From Pokkaliibacter plantistimulans (GTDB lineage: Bacteria; Pseudomonadota; Gammaproteobacteria; Pseudomonadales; Balneatricaceae), in contig NZ_CP177354.1 of the NCBI RefSeq assembly GCF_046844695.1, forward strand, positions 3,410,001 to 3,474,000: DNA of 64,000 nt, given 5' to 3'. Positions within the stretch are counted from its first letter, which is position 1. Each line of letters begins with the position of its first letter. Position numbers and translations under genes: made by a program. Below, piece by piece: positions 34,212 through 42,961 of the stretch. The notes under the pieces were generated by a model that saw nothing but the letters and a program-made list of their open reading frames with translations, searched no databases and was not told where the DNA came from.

Positions 34212-35190
34212 CGATCAGTTAGCCAGTGACCTTCAGCATCAGGCGCACCGCACTCCGGCCGAAGACATACCGCCAGAGTGCGCTGTCGAAGATCAGGGCT
34301 CGTCATTGAGTGACGCGCTGTCTGGCAACACCATGGTAATGGTAAAACGGGGCATCAACCGCTGCCTGGAGGTATTGCAGAGAATCACCCGAATGTTACA
34401 GCGTGCAGATGCACAGCTAGACGGTGAATCTGAGTATTGGGCGTTACCCCCCTTCCCTACCTCTCAAGCCCCCCTGCAGCACTCTGTGAAAGTGATGCAT
34501 CTGACAGAAACGGGCCTTAACTGCTGTACCGGCGACCTCAGGAAAATCATCAGGCTACTCGATGAAGACATACAGCAGCGCGATGATTTACAGCAGAGTT
34601 TTCGCTCCATGCAGGATGTACTGCAGCAGTCGCGTCTCGCATTGCTGGCTAGCCAGGCCGGTCAGGAAAGTGCGCAATATATTGCTGAGCATGACCAGCT
34701 GACCGGACTGCCCAATCGTAAAGCACTGGATCTATATGCAGATGCAGCACTCATTCAGCATCATCAGGAACAGCGGCTGCTCGCTTTGATGTATATAGAC
34801 CTTGATGGCTTCAAAGCAGTGAATGATCAGCATGGTCACGCAGTAGGAGACGAATTGCTGAAGATCGTAGGACTGCGCCTGAGTCGTGTTGTGCGTACAG
34901 AAGATCTCATCAGTCGTCATGGTGGTGATGAGTTTATTTGTGTCCTGCAGAATGTGACTGATCATCTGGCAGTAGCAATAGTGGCCAAAAAGTTATTCAA
35001 AGCGATATCAGCGCCATGCAAAGTGGGCAAGTTATCACTGGCGATAAAACCAAGTATCGGGATAGCTATTTACCCAGAGGACGGTAACAGCATTAAAGTA
35101 CTGCTTGAACATGCAGACCAGGCAATGTTCCTGGCAAAACGTACTCGTTGTGGAATCGCATTCCACAATAAAAAGGACGATAAGATATAA
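34198..35190 (+). CDS. GGDEF-domain diguanylate cyclase
   Basis: The 330-aa protein has a helical N-terminal region (about residues 1-160, no membrane segment visible) and a C-terminal GGDEF domain starting HDQLTGLPNRKALDLYAD. The active-site motif is intact (GGDEF at 242-246). The product-inhibition I-site RTED is at 233-236, exactly five residues before it. It should make c-di-GMP from two GTP and be feedback-inhibited. The start lies 14 bp inside hflC. The N-terminal region shows no known sensor domain and may dock on the HflKC-like cage (inference). Confidence 0.9.
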   Translation: MQDHDDQLASDLQHQAHRTPAEDIPPECAVEDQGSSLSDALSGNTMVMVKRGINRCLEVLQRITRMLQRADAQLDGESEYWALPPFPTSQAPLQHSVKVMHLTETGLNCCTGDLRKIIRLLDEDIQQRDDLQQSFRSMQDVLQQSRLALLASQAGQESAQYIAEHDQLTGLPNRKALDLYADAALIQHHQEQRLLALMYIDLDGFKAVNDQHGHAVGDELLKIVGLRLSRVVRTEDLISRHGGDEFICVLQNVTDHLAVAIVAKKLFKAISAPCKVGKLSLAIKPSIGIAIYPEDGNSIKVLLEHADQAMFLAKRTRCGIAFHNKKDDKI

Positions 35191-35275
35191 AACCGAGCAT
35201 AGGTGCACTAGCGTACAGACCTGCTTCTTGACCGGGGTAATACTCTGTCAGAAATAGCAAAAAAGGAGCAGCCCC

Positions 35276-36115
35276 ATGTTACGCACTTTAAAACAAATCG
35301 AAGACTACGTGATCGAAGCAACGGATGGGCCAGTAGGCCATATTCAGGATTGTTATTTTGATGATGAAGCCTGGACACTCCGCTACCTGGTCGCGGAGAC
35401 TGGGCGCTGGTTGAGTAGTCGCACTGCATTGATTTCACCTATTGCTGTAAACAATCTGGATTGGGAAATACACAAGGTTTACGTAATTCTGGACCGTGAA
35501 CATATTGAAAAAAGCCCGGATATCAATATATCTAAACCGATATCTCGTCAGGACGAAGAAATTCTTCTTGATTACTATAACTATCCTTACTATTGGGGAG
35601 GTATCGGTCTTTGGGGCATGTCAATGTATCCAACATTTCAGAGAGACCCAAATCCAGAACCGCATGACTGGGGAAATATCATGGCTCGCACTGAGATAGT
35701 TCATAACGAAGATAACGACCCGCATTTACGAAGTGCTGCGTCACTTTTGAGCTATCGTATTCATACATCAGATGGCTTCATTGGCCATGTAGATGATCTC
35801 ATCTTTGACGAAGAGTGCTGGGCGCTTCGATATTTCATAGTTAATACAGGAGGCTGGATGGCAGACCAGCTCTTATTGATCGCAACATCCTGGATTACCC
35901 ATGTCGACTGGAATGAAAGAATCATTCATATAGGTTTACATCGGGATGCGATTCGTAAGGCCCCCCTTTATGAATCTGACAAGGTATTAACAAGAGAAAC
36001 AGAGGAGATGCTGCATAACCATTATGGAGTGAGTGGTTATTGGCCAAACGAAGACTCGGAAGAAGAGATAGAGTCTTATTGTAAACCCTCTACAATTAAG
36101 AGATTCAGTCATTGA
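35276..36115 (+). CDS. Protein with two PRC-barrel domains
   Basis: The 279-aa soluble protein has two PRC-barrel-like repeats. One is near residues 5-70 (IEATDGPVGHIQDCYFDDEAWTLRYLV) and the other near 157-222 (SDGFIGHVDDLIFDEECWALRYFIV). PRC barrels are small beta domains found in RNA maturation factors, photosynthetic reaction centres and stress proteins, and mediate protein contacts. Double-PRC proteins of this type often lie next to general-stress membrane proteins. It follows the GGDEF gene after 85 bp and precedes the convergent HdeD-like gene. The molecular role is unknown. Confidence 0.8.
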   Translation: MLRTLKQIEDYVIEATDGPVGHIQDCYFDDEAWTLRYLVAETGRWLSSRTALISPIAVNNLDWEIHKVYVILDREHIEKSPDINISKPISRQDEEILLDYYNYPYYWGGIGLWGMSMYPTFQRDPNPEPHDWGNIMARTEIVHNEDNDPHLRSAASLLSYRIHTSDGFIGHVDDLIFDEECWALRYFIVNTGGWMADQLLLIATSWITHVDWNERIIHIGLHRDAIRKAPLYESDKVLTRETEEMLHNHYGVSGYWPNEDSEEEIESYCKPSTIKRFSH

Positions 36116-36193
36116 CTACTCATATTAAATACATCATTCAATAGCAGGCGCTACCATTAAGAAATGTGGCAGAGGTTAATGTATTATCATTTC

Positions 36194-36772
36194 TTAAACA
36201 TGCTGCTTGGGTCTATATGTAATGCGCCAGATACCTGAAGAAATAAAGGCAAGGCCTGTTAGTATTCCCACATAGGCCAAAGAGTAATCTGGCCAGCTAA
36301 GCAGCATGCTCCCGCCTATGATCAGAGAAATAAGGCCATCCCAAATCATCCAACGCCAACCGTTATAAGGCTTCCAGTAAAGCCCAACCAGCAACCTGCC
36401 TGCCCCGCTAAGTAAGAGTACACCAGCAATCAGCAGGGACAGCACAGCTATACCCGATGACGGAAATATCAGTATCATGACGCCACCCAGTAAGGTGATG
36501 TTGGCGGATACAAACAGCCACAAAAATGCACTGTGCCTGAGTCGTTTGTCACAAGGGAATCGTAAATGGAATGCGTAGGTAATCTCCAGTAAACCACAAA
36601 TAACCAGGAGCCAGCCGAATATCCACATGGTGGACAGTGCTGCCATGATGGGCATAAATATTGAAAAGATGCCTGCTATTAAAAGTGCACCTCCGCCATA
36701 CATACGCCAGCGATTGGCTTGTAAAGACACTCCCACTTTTGACGATAATTGAAGTATTCGTAAGGAGTTCAT
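36194..36772 (-). CDS. HdeD-like (DUF308) membrane protein
   Basis: The 192-aa protein has six predicted membrane helices in pairs, with Gly-rich turns (GGALLIAGIFSIFMPIMAA, WMIWDGLISLIIGGSML). This matches the HdeD/DUF308 family, linked to acid and general stress in enterobacteria. It converges on the PRC-barrel gene with a 78-bp gap and lies near two Crp/Fnr regulators, so the set looks like a stress-response island. The mechanism of the family is not established. Confidence 0.83.
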   Translation of the reverse strand: MNSLRILQLSSKVGVSLQANRWRMYGGGALLIAGIFSIFMPIMAALSTMWIFGWLLVICGLLEITYAFHLRFPCDKRLRHSAFLWLFVSANITLLGGVMILIFPSSGIAVLSLLIAGVLLLSGAGRLLVGLYWKPYNGWRWMIWDGLISLIIGGSMLLSWPDYSLAYVGILTGLAFISSGIWRITYRPKQHV

Positions 36773-36950
36773 GGTTACCTCGGCCAGAAAAAAGATATTT
36801 AGACTTACTATCTATACTCGCGACTACGAGTCATAAAGATTTTAAAAGACTTAAAGGCTATTTAATCAGTACATAAAACCGCAATGCTTAATAATCGGCT
36901 TTCACTTTTAAGTAAAAAGATTCATATACACTTCATAGGAATGAGATAAG

Positions 36951-37679
36951 TTACAGCGATAGAATCTGGTGGTATTCAGCCATTGTTTGATAGCACCCGC
37001 AGGCCAAAGCTTCCAAACCATTGCGATTCAGGATTCTGATTTCTCCCCGTGAATAGTGAATTAGCCCCTTACGCTGCAGATGCACTGCCGCTACCGTAAT
37101 ACTACTGCGCCGCACACCCAGCATGTCTGATAGGAATTCCTGAGTCAGATAAAACTGATCATTACTGCTTCTGTCATGTATCATCAGCAACCAGCGGGCA
37201 AGGCGCTGGCTTACTGAGTGAAAGCAGTTGCAAGCAGCATTACGTGCCAGCAATTGAAGCGTTATATAGAGATACTTTTGCAAAAGGCGTTGCAGTGTAG
37301 GTCGGTGTTCAAGCAGTTCAATAAATCCAGCGGTTTCCATACACAACGCAAGTCCGCTGCTCTGCACAGTGGCAGTCAAAGGAGCAGCCCCTTCACCAAG
37401 TAAAATAGAAGCTCCCAGCATCCCTTCATGTCCAATAAGGTTCATTTCCAGAGGAGGATGAGTATCTACCTGAGAAACCTGAGAGATTAAGCCAGAAACA
37501 GGGAAATATACCGTGTCTGTATGCTTGCCTTCTTGATGAAGCACCTCCCCCATCTCCAGCCTTCTCTTTTCACTTCGGATCTTAAACTCATAGCGATCCT
37601 GAGTAGGTAGCATATCAAGCAGACTATTGTCTTCGCTCGTTTCCGGGGCAATATACGAAGCGGGAGTGTAGGGCATCAT
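36951..37679 (-). CDS. Crp/Fnr family transcriptional regulator
   Basis: The 242-aa protein has a cyclic-nucleotide-binding-like beta roll (about residues 30-140, with the IGHEGMLGASILLG turn) and a C-terminal winged helix (TQEFLSDMLGVRRSSITVAAVHL). The cAMP-contacting Arg-Ser/Thr pair of true CRP is not evident and no FNR-type N-terminal cysteine cluster is present. It therefore belongs to the divergent YeiL/alphaproteobacterial-style branch that senses unknown signals. A paralogue lies 190 bp upstream on the same strand. Confidence 0.87.
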   Translation of the reverse strand: MMPYTPASYIAPETSEDNSLLDMLPTQDRYEFKIRSEKRRLEMGEVLHQEGKHTDTVYFPVSGLISQVSQVDTHPPLEMNLIGHEGMLGASILLGEGAAPLTATVQSSGLALCMETAGFIELLEHRPTLQRLLQKYLYITLQLLARNAACNCFHSVSQRLARWLLMIHDRSSNDQFYLTQEFLSDMLGVRRSSITVAAVHLQRKGLIHYSRGEIRILNRNGLEALACGCYQTMAEYHQILSL

Positions 37680-37868
37680 TTTTCATCCTGAACAGTGTAT
37701 TTGGCACATTCAAGCCTGACAGTATGGCTACTCCAGGTGAGGCTCGAAAACACCATATTCCAATCTGGACTAAATGCCGTCTGTGCGCTTCAACACAGAA
37801 GAATCAGTGATCAATTAAGATGCAGTGAAAATAAATTATTTTTACCGAGCTGAGGTCAATAGAAGGTG

Positions 37869-38621
37869 TTATTGGTCAATATAGACTTTCTCAACATCAC
37901 TGTGTGCAGACTGCGTTAAATATGGCAAAAGTCTGTCAGTTTCTTTTTTCACCACGGCATAGCATTCACAGCTTAGTTGCTCCAGTGCATCGCGGTTTAA
38001 TACGGTGATATGCCCTCGGCTGTATTCAATGATACCTAGTTTCTGCAGCTTTCCAGCGGCATCGGTGACACCCTCCCTACGCACACCAAGCATGTTTGCG
38101 ATTAATTCCTGCGTCATCGTGAGCTGGTTGCCAGGCAATCTATCCAGAGAAAGCAACAACCATCGGCACAATTGCTGATCAATGGTGTGATGCCGGTTAC
38201 AAACAGCTGTTTGTGCCATTTGAGTAAGCAAAGCCTGTATGTATCTCAGAATCAGCTGCAGTAACGCGCCATGACGATTGAACTCCTCCTTGATGACCTG
38301 ACCGGGCAGACGATAAGCATGGCCAGCACTCTGCACTATGGCACGGCTTGGTGTGCTCTCCCCTCCCATAAAGAGCGCAACACCAATGAGCCCTTCATTG
38401 CCAACGACAGATATTTCTGCTGACGCTCCGCTCTCCATCACATAGAGCAGTGACACTATTGAGTCAGTGGGAAAGTACACATGACGTAACGTATCGCCAG
38501 ATTCGTAAAGCACCTTCCCCAGTGGCATCGTGACCAGCTCAAGGGGCATCAGTCGTGCCATTACATCTGCGGGCAGCTCTGCCAGCAAATGATTTTGTCC
38601 GGGTGAAGGCCCTTCAGGCAT
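37869..38621 (-). CDS. Crp/Fnr family transcriptional regulator, second paralogue
   Basis: The 250-aa protein is clearly related to the product of 36951-37679. It has the same layout (VVGNEGLIGVALFMGGEST beta-roll turn, HHTIDQQLCRWLLLSLDRL, helix-turn-helix TQELIANMLGVRREGVTDAAGKL, and the ending SRGHITVLNRDALEQLSCECY). I chose the ATG at 38621 (GAGG upstream) over 38705. It too lacks the CRP and FNR effector residues that I can identify. The tandem pair suggests duplication followed by divergence of signal or target. Confidence 0.87.
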   Translation of the reverse strand: MPEGPSPGQNHLLAELPADVMARLMPLELVTMPLGKVLYESGDTLRHVYFPTDSIVSLLYVMESGASAEISVVGNEGLIGVALFMGGESTPSRAIVQSAGHAYRLPGQVIKEEFNRHGALLQLILRYIQALLTQMAQTAVCNRHHTIDQQLCRWLLLSLDRLPGNQLTMTQELIANMLGVRREGVTDAAGKLQKLGIIEYSRGHITVLNRDALEQLSCECYAVVKKETDRLLPYLTQSAHSDVEKVYIDQ

Positions 38622-39764
38622 AGAAACCTCGTAGTCACACAAAAGTGAAGTGGACAAGTATAGTTCAGTCAATTTCCACCTCTGTGCGCTACCGCACATA
38701 TGCATTGTCTGAGTAGCACAAGGTGCACTCTAAAAGGGTCGGCATGCCAGCTGCATCACACATTGATACCTACTGCACGCAGGACTAACCCAGCCTGTTT
38801 ATCCTCCGCTAGCGTTGGGTAAATGGCACACTCATGCATTTGGCCAACACCTTCTGGAGCATAACCATGTGCTGTGTAAATGCGTCCGGGCATCAGTAGC
38901 AAAGTGGGTAATGCTATAGCGTCTTAGACGCTGCCACACTGTATACGTGCGTTGTGCGTGTTTATAAGACAGCAGCCCTGCCAGACTACAGAAATACCTC
39001 AGCTGGTCATACCGATTGCATAATTAAACAGCGATCCCAAGTGTCTGTCCGTACGATGCCGAACATAGTGAGATCTTCGGCTTGTGAGCACAGTCAGGAA
39101 GTCATTGTTTATCTGACTAAAATTTTCACAGGAGTGACGAGCTGCAAAAGTCATAAAATAGTGATGAGCTTTCGATTAGCCTCACTCATTTCCACAATCA
39201 GCCTAGTCAGATAAATAATTTTGCAACCCTTGCATCCTGAGTAAAAATGAAAAATTAAACTGAAGATGTTACTGAGGAAAAACCTAGCAAATGCAATGAA
39301 TTTTGAAAATATCGCAGACGCAGTGCTCCTCATATTCTTCTAAAAATTAAAATTCTTTATGTTACAAGGGTCTATCGCTTCTTTAAGTTCAAAGAAAACG
39401 ATATCCAAAACCCCTTGTCGCTACGGTGAGGAAATATTTTATGGCGATTATGATAATAAAGTTATCAATTCACTCTTAAGTAAGGTATGGTAGATCCCCT
39501 ACTTCCTACTGATATCAAACAACATGCCCTGGAAGCAGCTGCTTTCGAAGGTTTGTGATGTAAGCGGAAATAGAACTGCGGGAAGTGATCCCATTTGTAA
39601 CGTGATAGTGATTATTTTCAGCAGTACTGCAATGCCAGCAAATATTAAAATGAGTTTGTCGCTCTGCTGATATAAATGGTAAGCAGACCAATTTATATCT
39701 GTTTTCGTAATGGTGATAATGGAAACAGGGTAATTAATTTCACCTTTTCGAAGACGAGTATAGT
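38622..39764. other. 1143-bp non-coding region upstream of the cold-shock gene
   Basis: No convincing gene is visible on either strand; short open frames here lack ribosome sites and protein-like composition. The right end should hold the cold-shock promoter and its usual long 5' leader. The sequence becomes AT-rich from about 39150. No RNA gene was recognised. Confidence 0.5.
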
Positions 39765-39971
39765 ATGAATAAAGGTACAGTTAAGTGGTTTAACGCCGAC
39801 AAGGGTTTTGGTTTTATTACACCTGAAGATGGCGGAAAAGACCTTTTTGTGCATCATTCCGAAATTCTGGCGGGTGGTAGTTTTGCCACTCTGATTGAAG
39901 GCCAGAACGTAGAATTTGATATTGGTCAGGGACAAAAAGGACCGTGCGCAAATAAGGTTCGTGTAGTTTAA
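39765..39971 (+). CDS. Cold-shock protein (CspA family)
   Basis: The 68-aa single cold-shock domain begins MNKGTVKWFNADKGFGFIT. RNP1 is KGFGFI (residues 13-18) and RNP2 is LFVHHSEI (about 29-36). Such proteins bind single-stranded RNA and act as RNA chaperones or antiterminators. The size and core match CspA-type proteins; the tail (GQKGPCANKVRVV) is typical. It is a single-gene unit ended by an intrinsic terminator at 39995-40024. Confidence 0.96.
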   Translation: MNKGTVKWFNADKGFGFITPEDGGKDLFVHHSEILAGGSFATLIEGQNVEFDIGQGQKGPCANKVRVV

Positions 39972-39994
39972 TTACTCTACATAATCCCTTATTT

Positions 39995-40024
39995 AAAAAA
40001 GCTGCCTATCAGGCGGCTTTTTTT
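39995..40024 (+). terminator. Intrinsic terminator of the cold-shock gene
   Basis: AGCTGCC and GGCGGCT (one G-U pair) form a stem around TATCA, followed by eight T residues. It lies 24 bp after the cold-shock stop codon. This is the clearest intrinsic terminator in the window. Confidence 0.9.
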
Positions 40025-40042
40025 GTGCTCTTTTTTTTCTAC

Positions 40043-40088
40043 TGCCCCGTCCTGAATAAGGTTTACACCTTCCATCCCGCATTGACGG
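40043..40088 (+). mobile_element. IS3-family left-end remnant, copy A
   Basis: These 46 bp start TGCCCCGTCCTGAATAAGG and lead straight into an OrfA-like start at 40096. The reverse complement of 57736-57781 matches 42 of the 46 bases. The orientation places the element's interior to the right, so the outer tip is at 40043. This is the left terminal repeat plus leader of a decayed IS. Confidence 0.7.
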
Positions 40089-40095
40089 AAATCCA

Positions 40096-40255
40096 ATGGC
40101 AAAAGGTGTAAAGCGTACTCAGCGAAATTACTCACTGGCTTTTAAATTAGCGATCATTGATCAGATTGCATTAAGAGCTATAAGCAAGCTCAAGATCGGC
40201 AACTTGTCAGCGCAACCGCATCTGTTGATACGTTGATAACTGATCAGGCGGACTC
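40096..40255 (+). pseudogene. IS3-family transposase OrfA N-terminal remnant
   Basis: The reading frame opens MAKGVKRTQRNYSLAFKLAI, the typical start of an IS3-family OrfA. A shift of about five missing bases near 40172 then moves the sequence YKQAQDRQ into another frame. The helix-turn-helix is therefore destroyed and no OrfB follows. It is continuous with the terminal remnant at 40043-40088. Confidence 0.65.
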
Positions 40256-40279
40256 ACCGCGACACCTTTGTGCGTGATG

Positions 40280-40770
40280 CCTGCCACGTTAAACAGGTGC
40301 TGAGCATCAGCACACCTGCACTGGCAACAAAGGTACTGAGGTATCAGACGGTATCGAAAAACAGACCGCCAATAGTCGAGCCCTGTGCAATGGAAAGCTA
40401 GACTACCGCGACCATCAGGCCACGGCCCTCTTCCGCAGTGTCAGGCAGGGTTCTGGCTGCCCAGCTCCACCAGCCAACCAGCGCCGCTGTGGCGAAAAAT
40501 CCCCACAAGCCCAGCAATATCGTGACGGAACTGAGACTCGCCCCCGAGGATGGGGATACTGATGGACGCGAACACACTGCGCTTGAGTATCGGGCCGATA
40601 ACGAGGGTGCCAACCACGCCCATGACATCTATGCCCATCAGCAACAGTGTCGATACACTGACCCGCGTTACTCTTTCCAGAAGCTGAATCATCATCAGCG
40701 CCAGCTGATGGTTGAGCAGCACTTCGTGGCCAGTTGAGCGATGCCCAGATTGCCCGGGCACGCAGTGCAG
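40280..40770 (-). pseudogene. Broken MFS transporter gene (C-terminal half)
   Basis: Minus-strand frames give, in order, VSTLLLMGIDVMGVVGTLVI, then LLGLWGFFATAALVGWWSWA, ARTLPDTAEEGRGLMVAVV, and LSIAQGSTIGGLFFDTV, a stop, YLSTFVASAGVLML. These are consecutive parts of an AraJ-type efflux MFS protein, separated by a frameshift and at least two stop codons. The N-terminal half is missing. It lies directly beside the IS remnant, so insertion or rearrangement probably broke it. Confidence 0.7.
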
Positions 40771-40878
40771 GTATCACTGATGGCAAGATCGTAGAGATTG
40801 TCGCGCAGACAGAGATCGACTTCCCACCAGCTTCATGAGTATTCCGTGTACTCCACGCTGCGCCCAGCTAAGTCGTTC

Positions 40879-41157
40879 CTACTTCAACTTCAGCTTTTGT
40901 CGATCAGCCTCACCTGGATTACATTCCTGCTTCGTGCCGGTCAGATAAAACTTCCCATCAGGAGCTGGATCTGTTCCACCATTGCAGCCTGGGATACCAG
41001 CCTGACCATTGACGCCACCATCACCGCCGTTTCCTCCATTACCTCCTTGTGTTCCATTGCCGCCGTCTCCGCCATTGCCTCCATTACCGGCATAAGAGGT
41101 TGAACTGATACCGGCAAGAAGAGATACCGATAAGCAAATCGTGATTAACCTTTTCAC
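40879..41157 (-). CDS. Small secreted Gly/Asn-rich protein of unknown function
   Basis: The 92-aa protein starts with a clear signal peptide (KRLITICLSVSLLAGISSTSYA). A low-complexity GNGGNGGDGGNGTQGGNGGN-type stretch follows, then a short tail with two cysteines (PGCNGG, QECNPG). I chose the GTG at 41157 because it begins the signal peptide. The frame stays open 57 codons further only because 24-bp repeats contain no stops. The mature protein would be exported and probably disordered. No family is recognised. Confidence 0.6.
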   Translation of the reverse strand: MKRLITICLSVSLLAGISSTSYAGNGGNGGDGGNGTQGGNGGNGGDGGVNGQAGIPGCNGGTDPAPDGKFYLTGTKQECNPGEADRQKLKLK

Positions 41158-41315
41158 GTTGAAGCTCTTTAAACTTTTCACGTTGAAGCTCTTTAAACTT
41201 TTCACGTTGAAACTCTTTAACCTTTGCACGTTGAAACTCTTTAACCTTTGCACGTTGAAACTCTTTAACCTTTGCACGTTGAAACTCTTTAACCTTTGCA
41301 CGTTGAAACTCCTTT
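41148..41315. repeat. Seven tandem 24-bp repeats carrying a start-codon context
   Basis: CACGTTGAA recurs at 41155, 41179, 41203, 41227, 41251, 41275 and 41299, an exact 24-bp period. On the minus strand each unit reads AAAGAG, a short spacer, then GTG plus AAA or CAA, so every unit repeats a possible ribosome site and GTG. The last copy is the start of the secreted-protein gene. Units differ at a few bases in two sub-groups (4 distal, 3 proximal). The rest of the gap to 41497 holds no gene. Confidence 0.9.
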
Positions 41316-41497
41316 TCGACCACTCCACGTTATATCGGCACCCGAAGGGCGATATCAGTGAGAGTCACCAAGCCCCTGTAATCCGATCTCATGAGGGGTG
41401 AGAAAACATAACATAGCTTGTTCACAGGCTCTTCTGCAGATTACTGTCTACACTTACCTGACTGGTTGCCGTGCAACATAACCATGCAGGACGCGAC

Positions 41498-42961
41498 ATG
41501 GACGAACTGGAAGAACTGCCCTTCAACAATGAACCCGAGCTGGCATATCTGCTCAGTTATGCCCTCAACAGTACCGCCGATGGCGTGGCGCTGCTTGATG
41601 CCGATCACTGTGTGCGCTATCTGAACGAAGCGGCCTGCACCTTGCTGGGCCTGTCCTGCAGTCGGCTGCTTGGCCACAATCTGGAAAGTCTGCTGACACC
41701 GCATATCGTCAATCACGAAGTCTCGTTGCTGGAAGCCATCGAGTCGCACCGCATTCTGACGCTGGAACTCAGCAGCCATCAGGGTAGCCCGCAGCATTAC
41801 GTCTCCATGCAGTTCAAGCATTTCCAGTACGGCCGCAAATACTACGTACTGGCGCTGATTCACGATCTCAGTGAGCAGCGGCGCATGGCCGACACTCTGC
41901 TACGCAATGAGCGCCAGCTGCGCATCATGATAGAAAACATCCCCGACGCCATTGGCCGCTTTACCCCGGATTTTCGCCTGATCTATGCCAACCCAGCGCT
42001 TGAAGCCCTGTGCCGGCTGCCTCTGGTGGAGGTGCGTGGGCGCCCGGCGTGGGAAGCTTTCGGCGAGAACTCGCAGGTCGACATCATGGCTGACATGGTC
42101 AGGCAGGTCGCCGACAGCGGTGAAGCGGTAGAAGAAGAGCTGATTCGTGGCATTGATGGCCCCGTTGAACAGCAGTCGCATTATCTGGTGCAGATGGTGC
42201 CGGAGCGTAATACCAGCGGCGATGTGACCAATGTGATTTCTCTCGCTCGTGACATCACCGATATCCGCAAGGCCGAACGCCGTCTGGCGGAAAGTAACCG
42301 ACAACTGCGCGAGCTGACCCGCAGACGTGAAAGCGCCCGTGAGGAAGAACGCAAACTGATCGCCAGCGAGATACACGATGAGCTGGGCCAGCACCTCACT
42401 GCCCTGCGCATGGGGATTTCCATGATGCGCCTGCGCTATGGCGAGCAGAATCCGGGGCTGAACGGGCACGTTGAACAACTGATGGAGATTTGTGACCGTA
42501 CCATTCAGGTGGTGCGCTCAGTGACGACCAACCTGCGCCCTACCGTGCTCAACATGGGCCTGTACCCGGCCCTTGAATGGCTGATCAATGATTTCCGCAG
42601 CCACCATCCGCATATCCTCTGTGAGTTTGTCGCCCACAGCGGCGAGCCAAAGCTGGATGACAATCTGGCTACCACCGCCTTTCGCATTGTGCAGGAGGCG
42701 TTGACCAACATTGCTCGTCATTCTGGCGCAAGCCGTGCAGTGGTGAGTCTTGAACGTCTCGACGATCAATATAGGCTTGATATCACGGATAACGGGGTCG
42801 GCTTCAAACCTGACAGCGTAGGTAAAAACTCTCTGGGACTGGCGGGTATGCGCGAGCGTGGCATCTGCCTGGGCGGTGAAGTGGTGATCTTCAGCCACCC
42901 CGGTCAGGGCACGACCATTCAGGCGACCTTCCCCGCCACGGAAAACAAGGAACTTCAATGA
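41498..42961 (+). CDS. PAS-domain sensor histidine kinase (NarX/HPK7 type)
   Basis: The 487-aa soluble kinase has two PAS domains (about residues 17-125 and 140-260), a coiled-coil linker, and a HisKA_3 module with phospho-acceptor His293 in EIHDELGQHLTALRMGI. The ATPase domain ends in DITDNGVGF and GLAGMRERG. HPK7 kinases of this type pair with NarL-family regulators, and one overlaps its stop by 4 bp. I chose the ATG at 41498 with AGGA 7 nt upstream over a GTG at 41471. No membrane segment is present, so the PAS domains would sense a cytoplasmic signal such as redox or a cofactor. Confidence 0.9.
   Translation: MDELEELPFNNEPELAYLLSYALNSTADGVALLDADHCVRYLNEAACTLLGLSCSRLLGHNLESLLTPHIVNHEVSLLEAIESHRILTLELSSHQGSPQHYVSMQFKHFQYGRKYYVLALIHDLSEQRRMADTLLRNERQLRIMIENIPDAIGRFTPDFRLIYANPALEALCRLPLVEVRGRPAWEAFGENSQVDIMADMVRQVADSGEAVEEELIRGIDGPVEQQSHYLVQMVPERNTSGDVTNVISLARDITDIRKAERRLAESNRQLRELTRRRESAREEERKLIASEIHDELGQHLTALRMGISMMRLRYGEQNPGLNGHVEQLMEICDRTIQVVRSVTTNLRPTVLNMGLYPALEWLINDFRSHHPHILCEFVAHSGEPKLDDNLATTAFRIVQEALTNIARHSGASRAVVSLERLDDQYRLDITDNGVGFKPDSVGKNSLGLAGMRERGICLGGEVVIFSHPGQGTTIQATFPATENKELQ

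Noticed and set aside
39151..39333. Small hydrophobic minus-strand ORF in the gap before the cold-shock gene
   Set aside because: The AT-rich sequence makes such a frame likely by chance; no ribosome site or neighbour supports it.
41148..41315. CRISPR-like array
   Set aside because: The 24-bp units abut with no spacers and belong to the initiation region of a small gene.
41158..41328. N-terminal extension of the Gly-rich secreted protein through the 24-bp repeats
   Set aside because: It would bury the signal peptide, and the frame is open only because of the repeat. Kept as a hypothesis in the findings.
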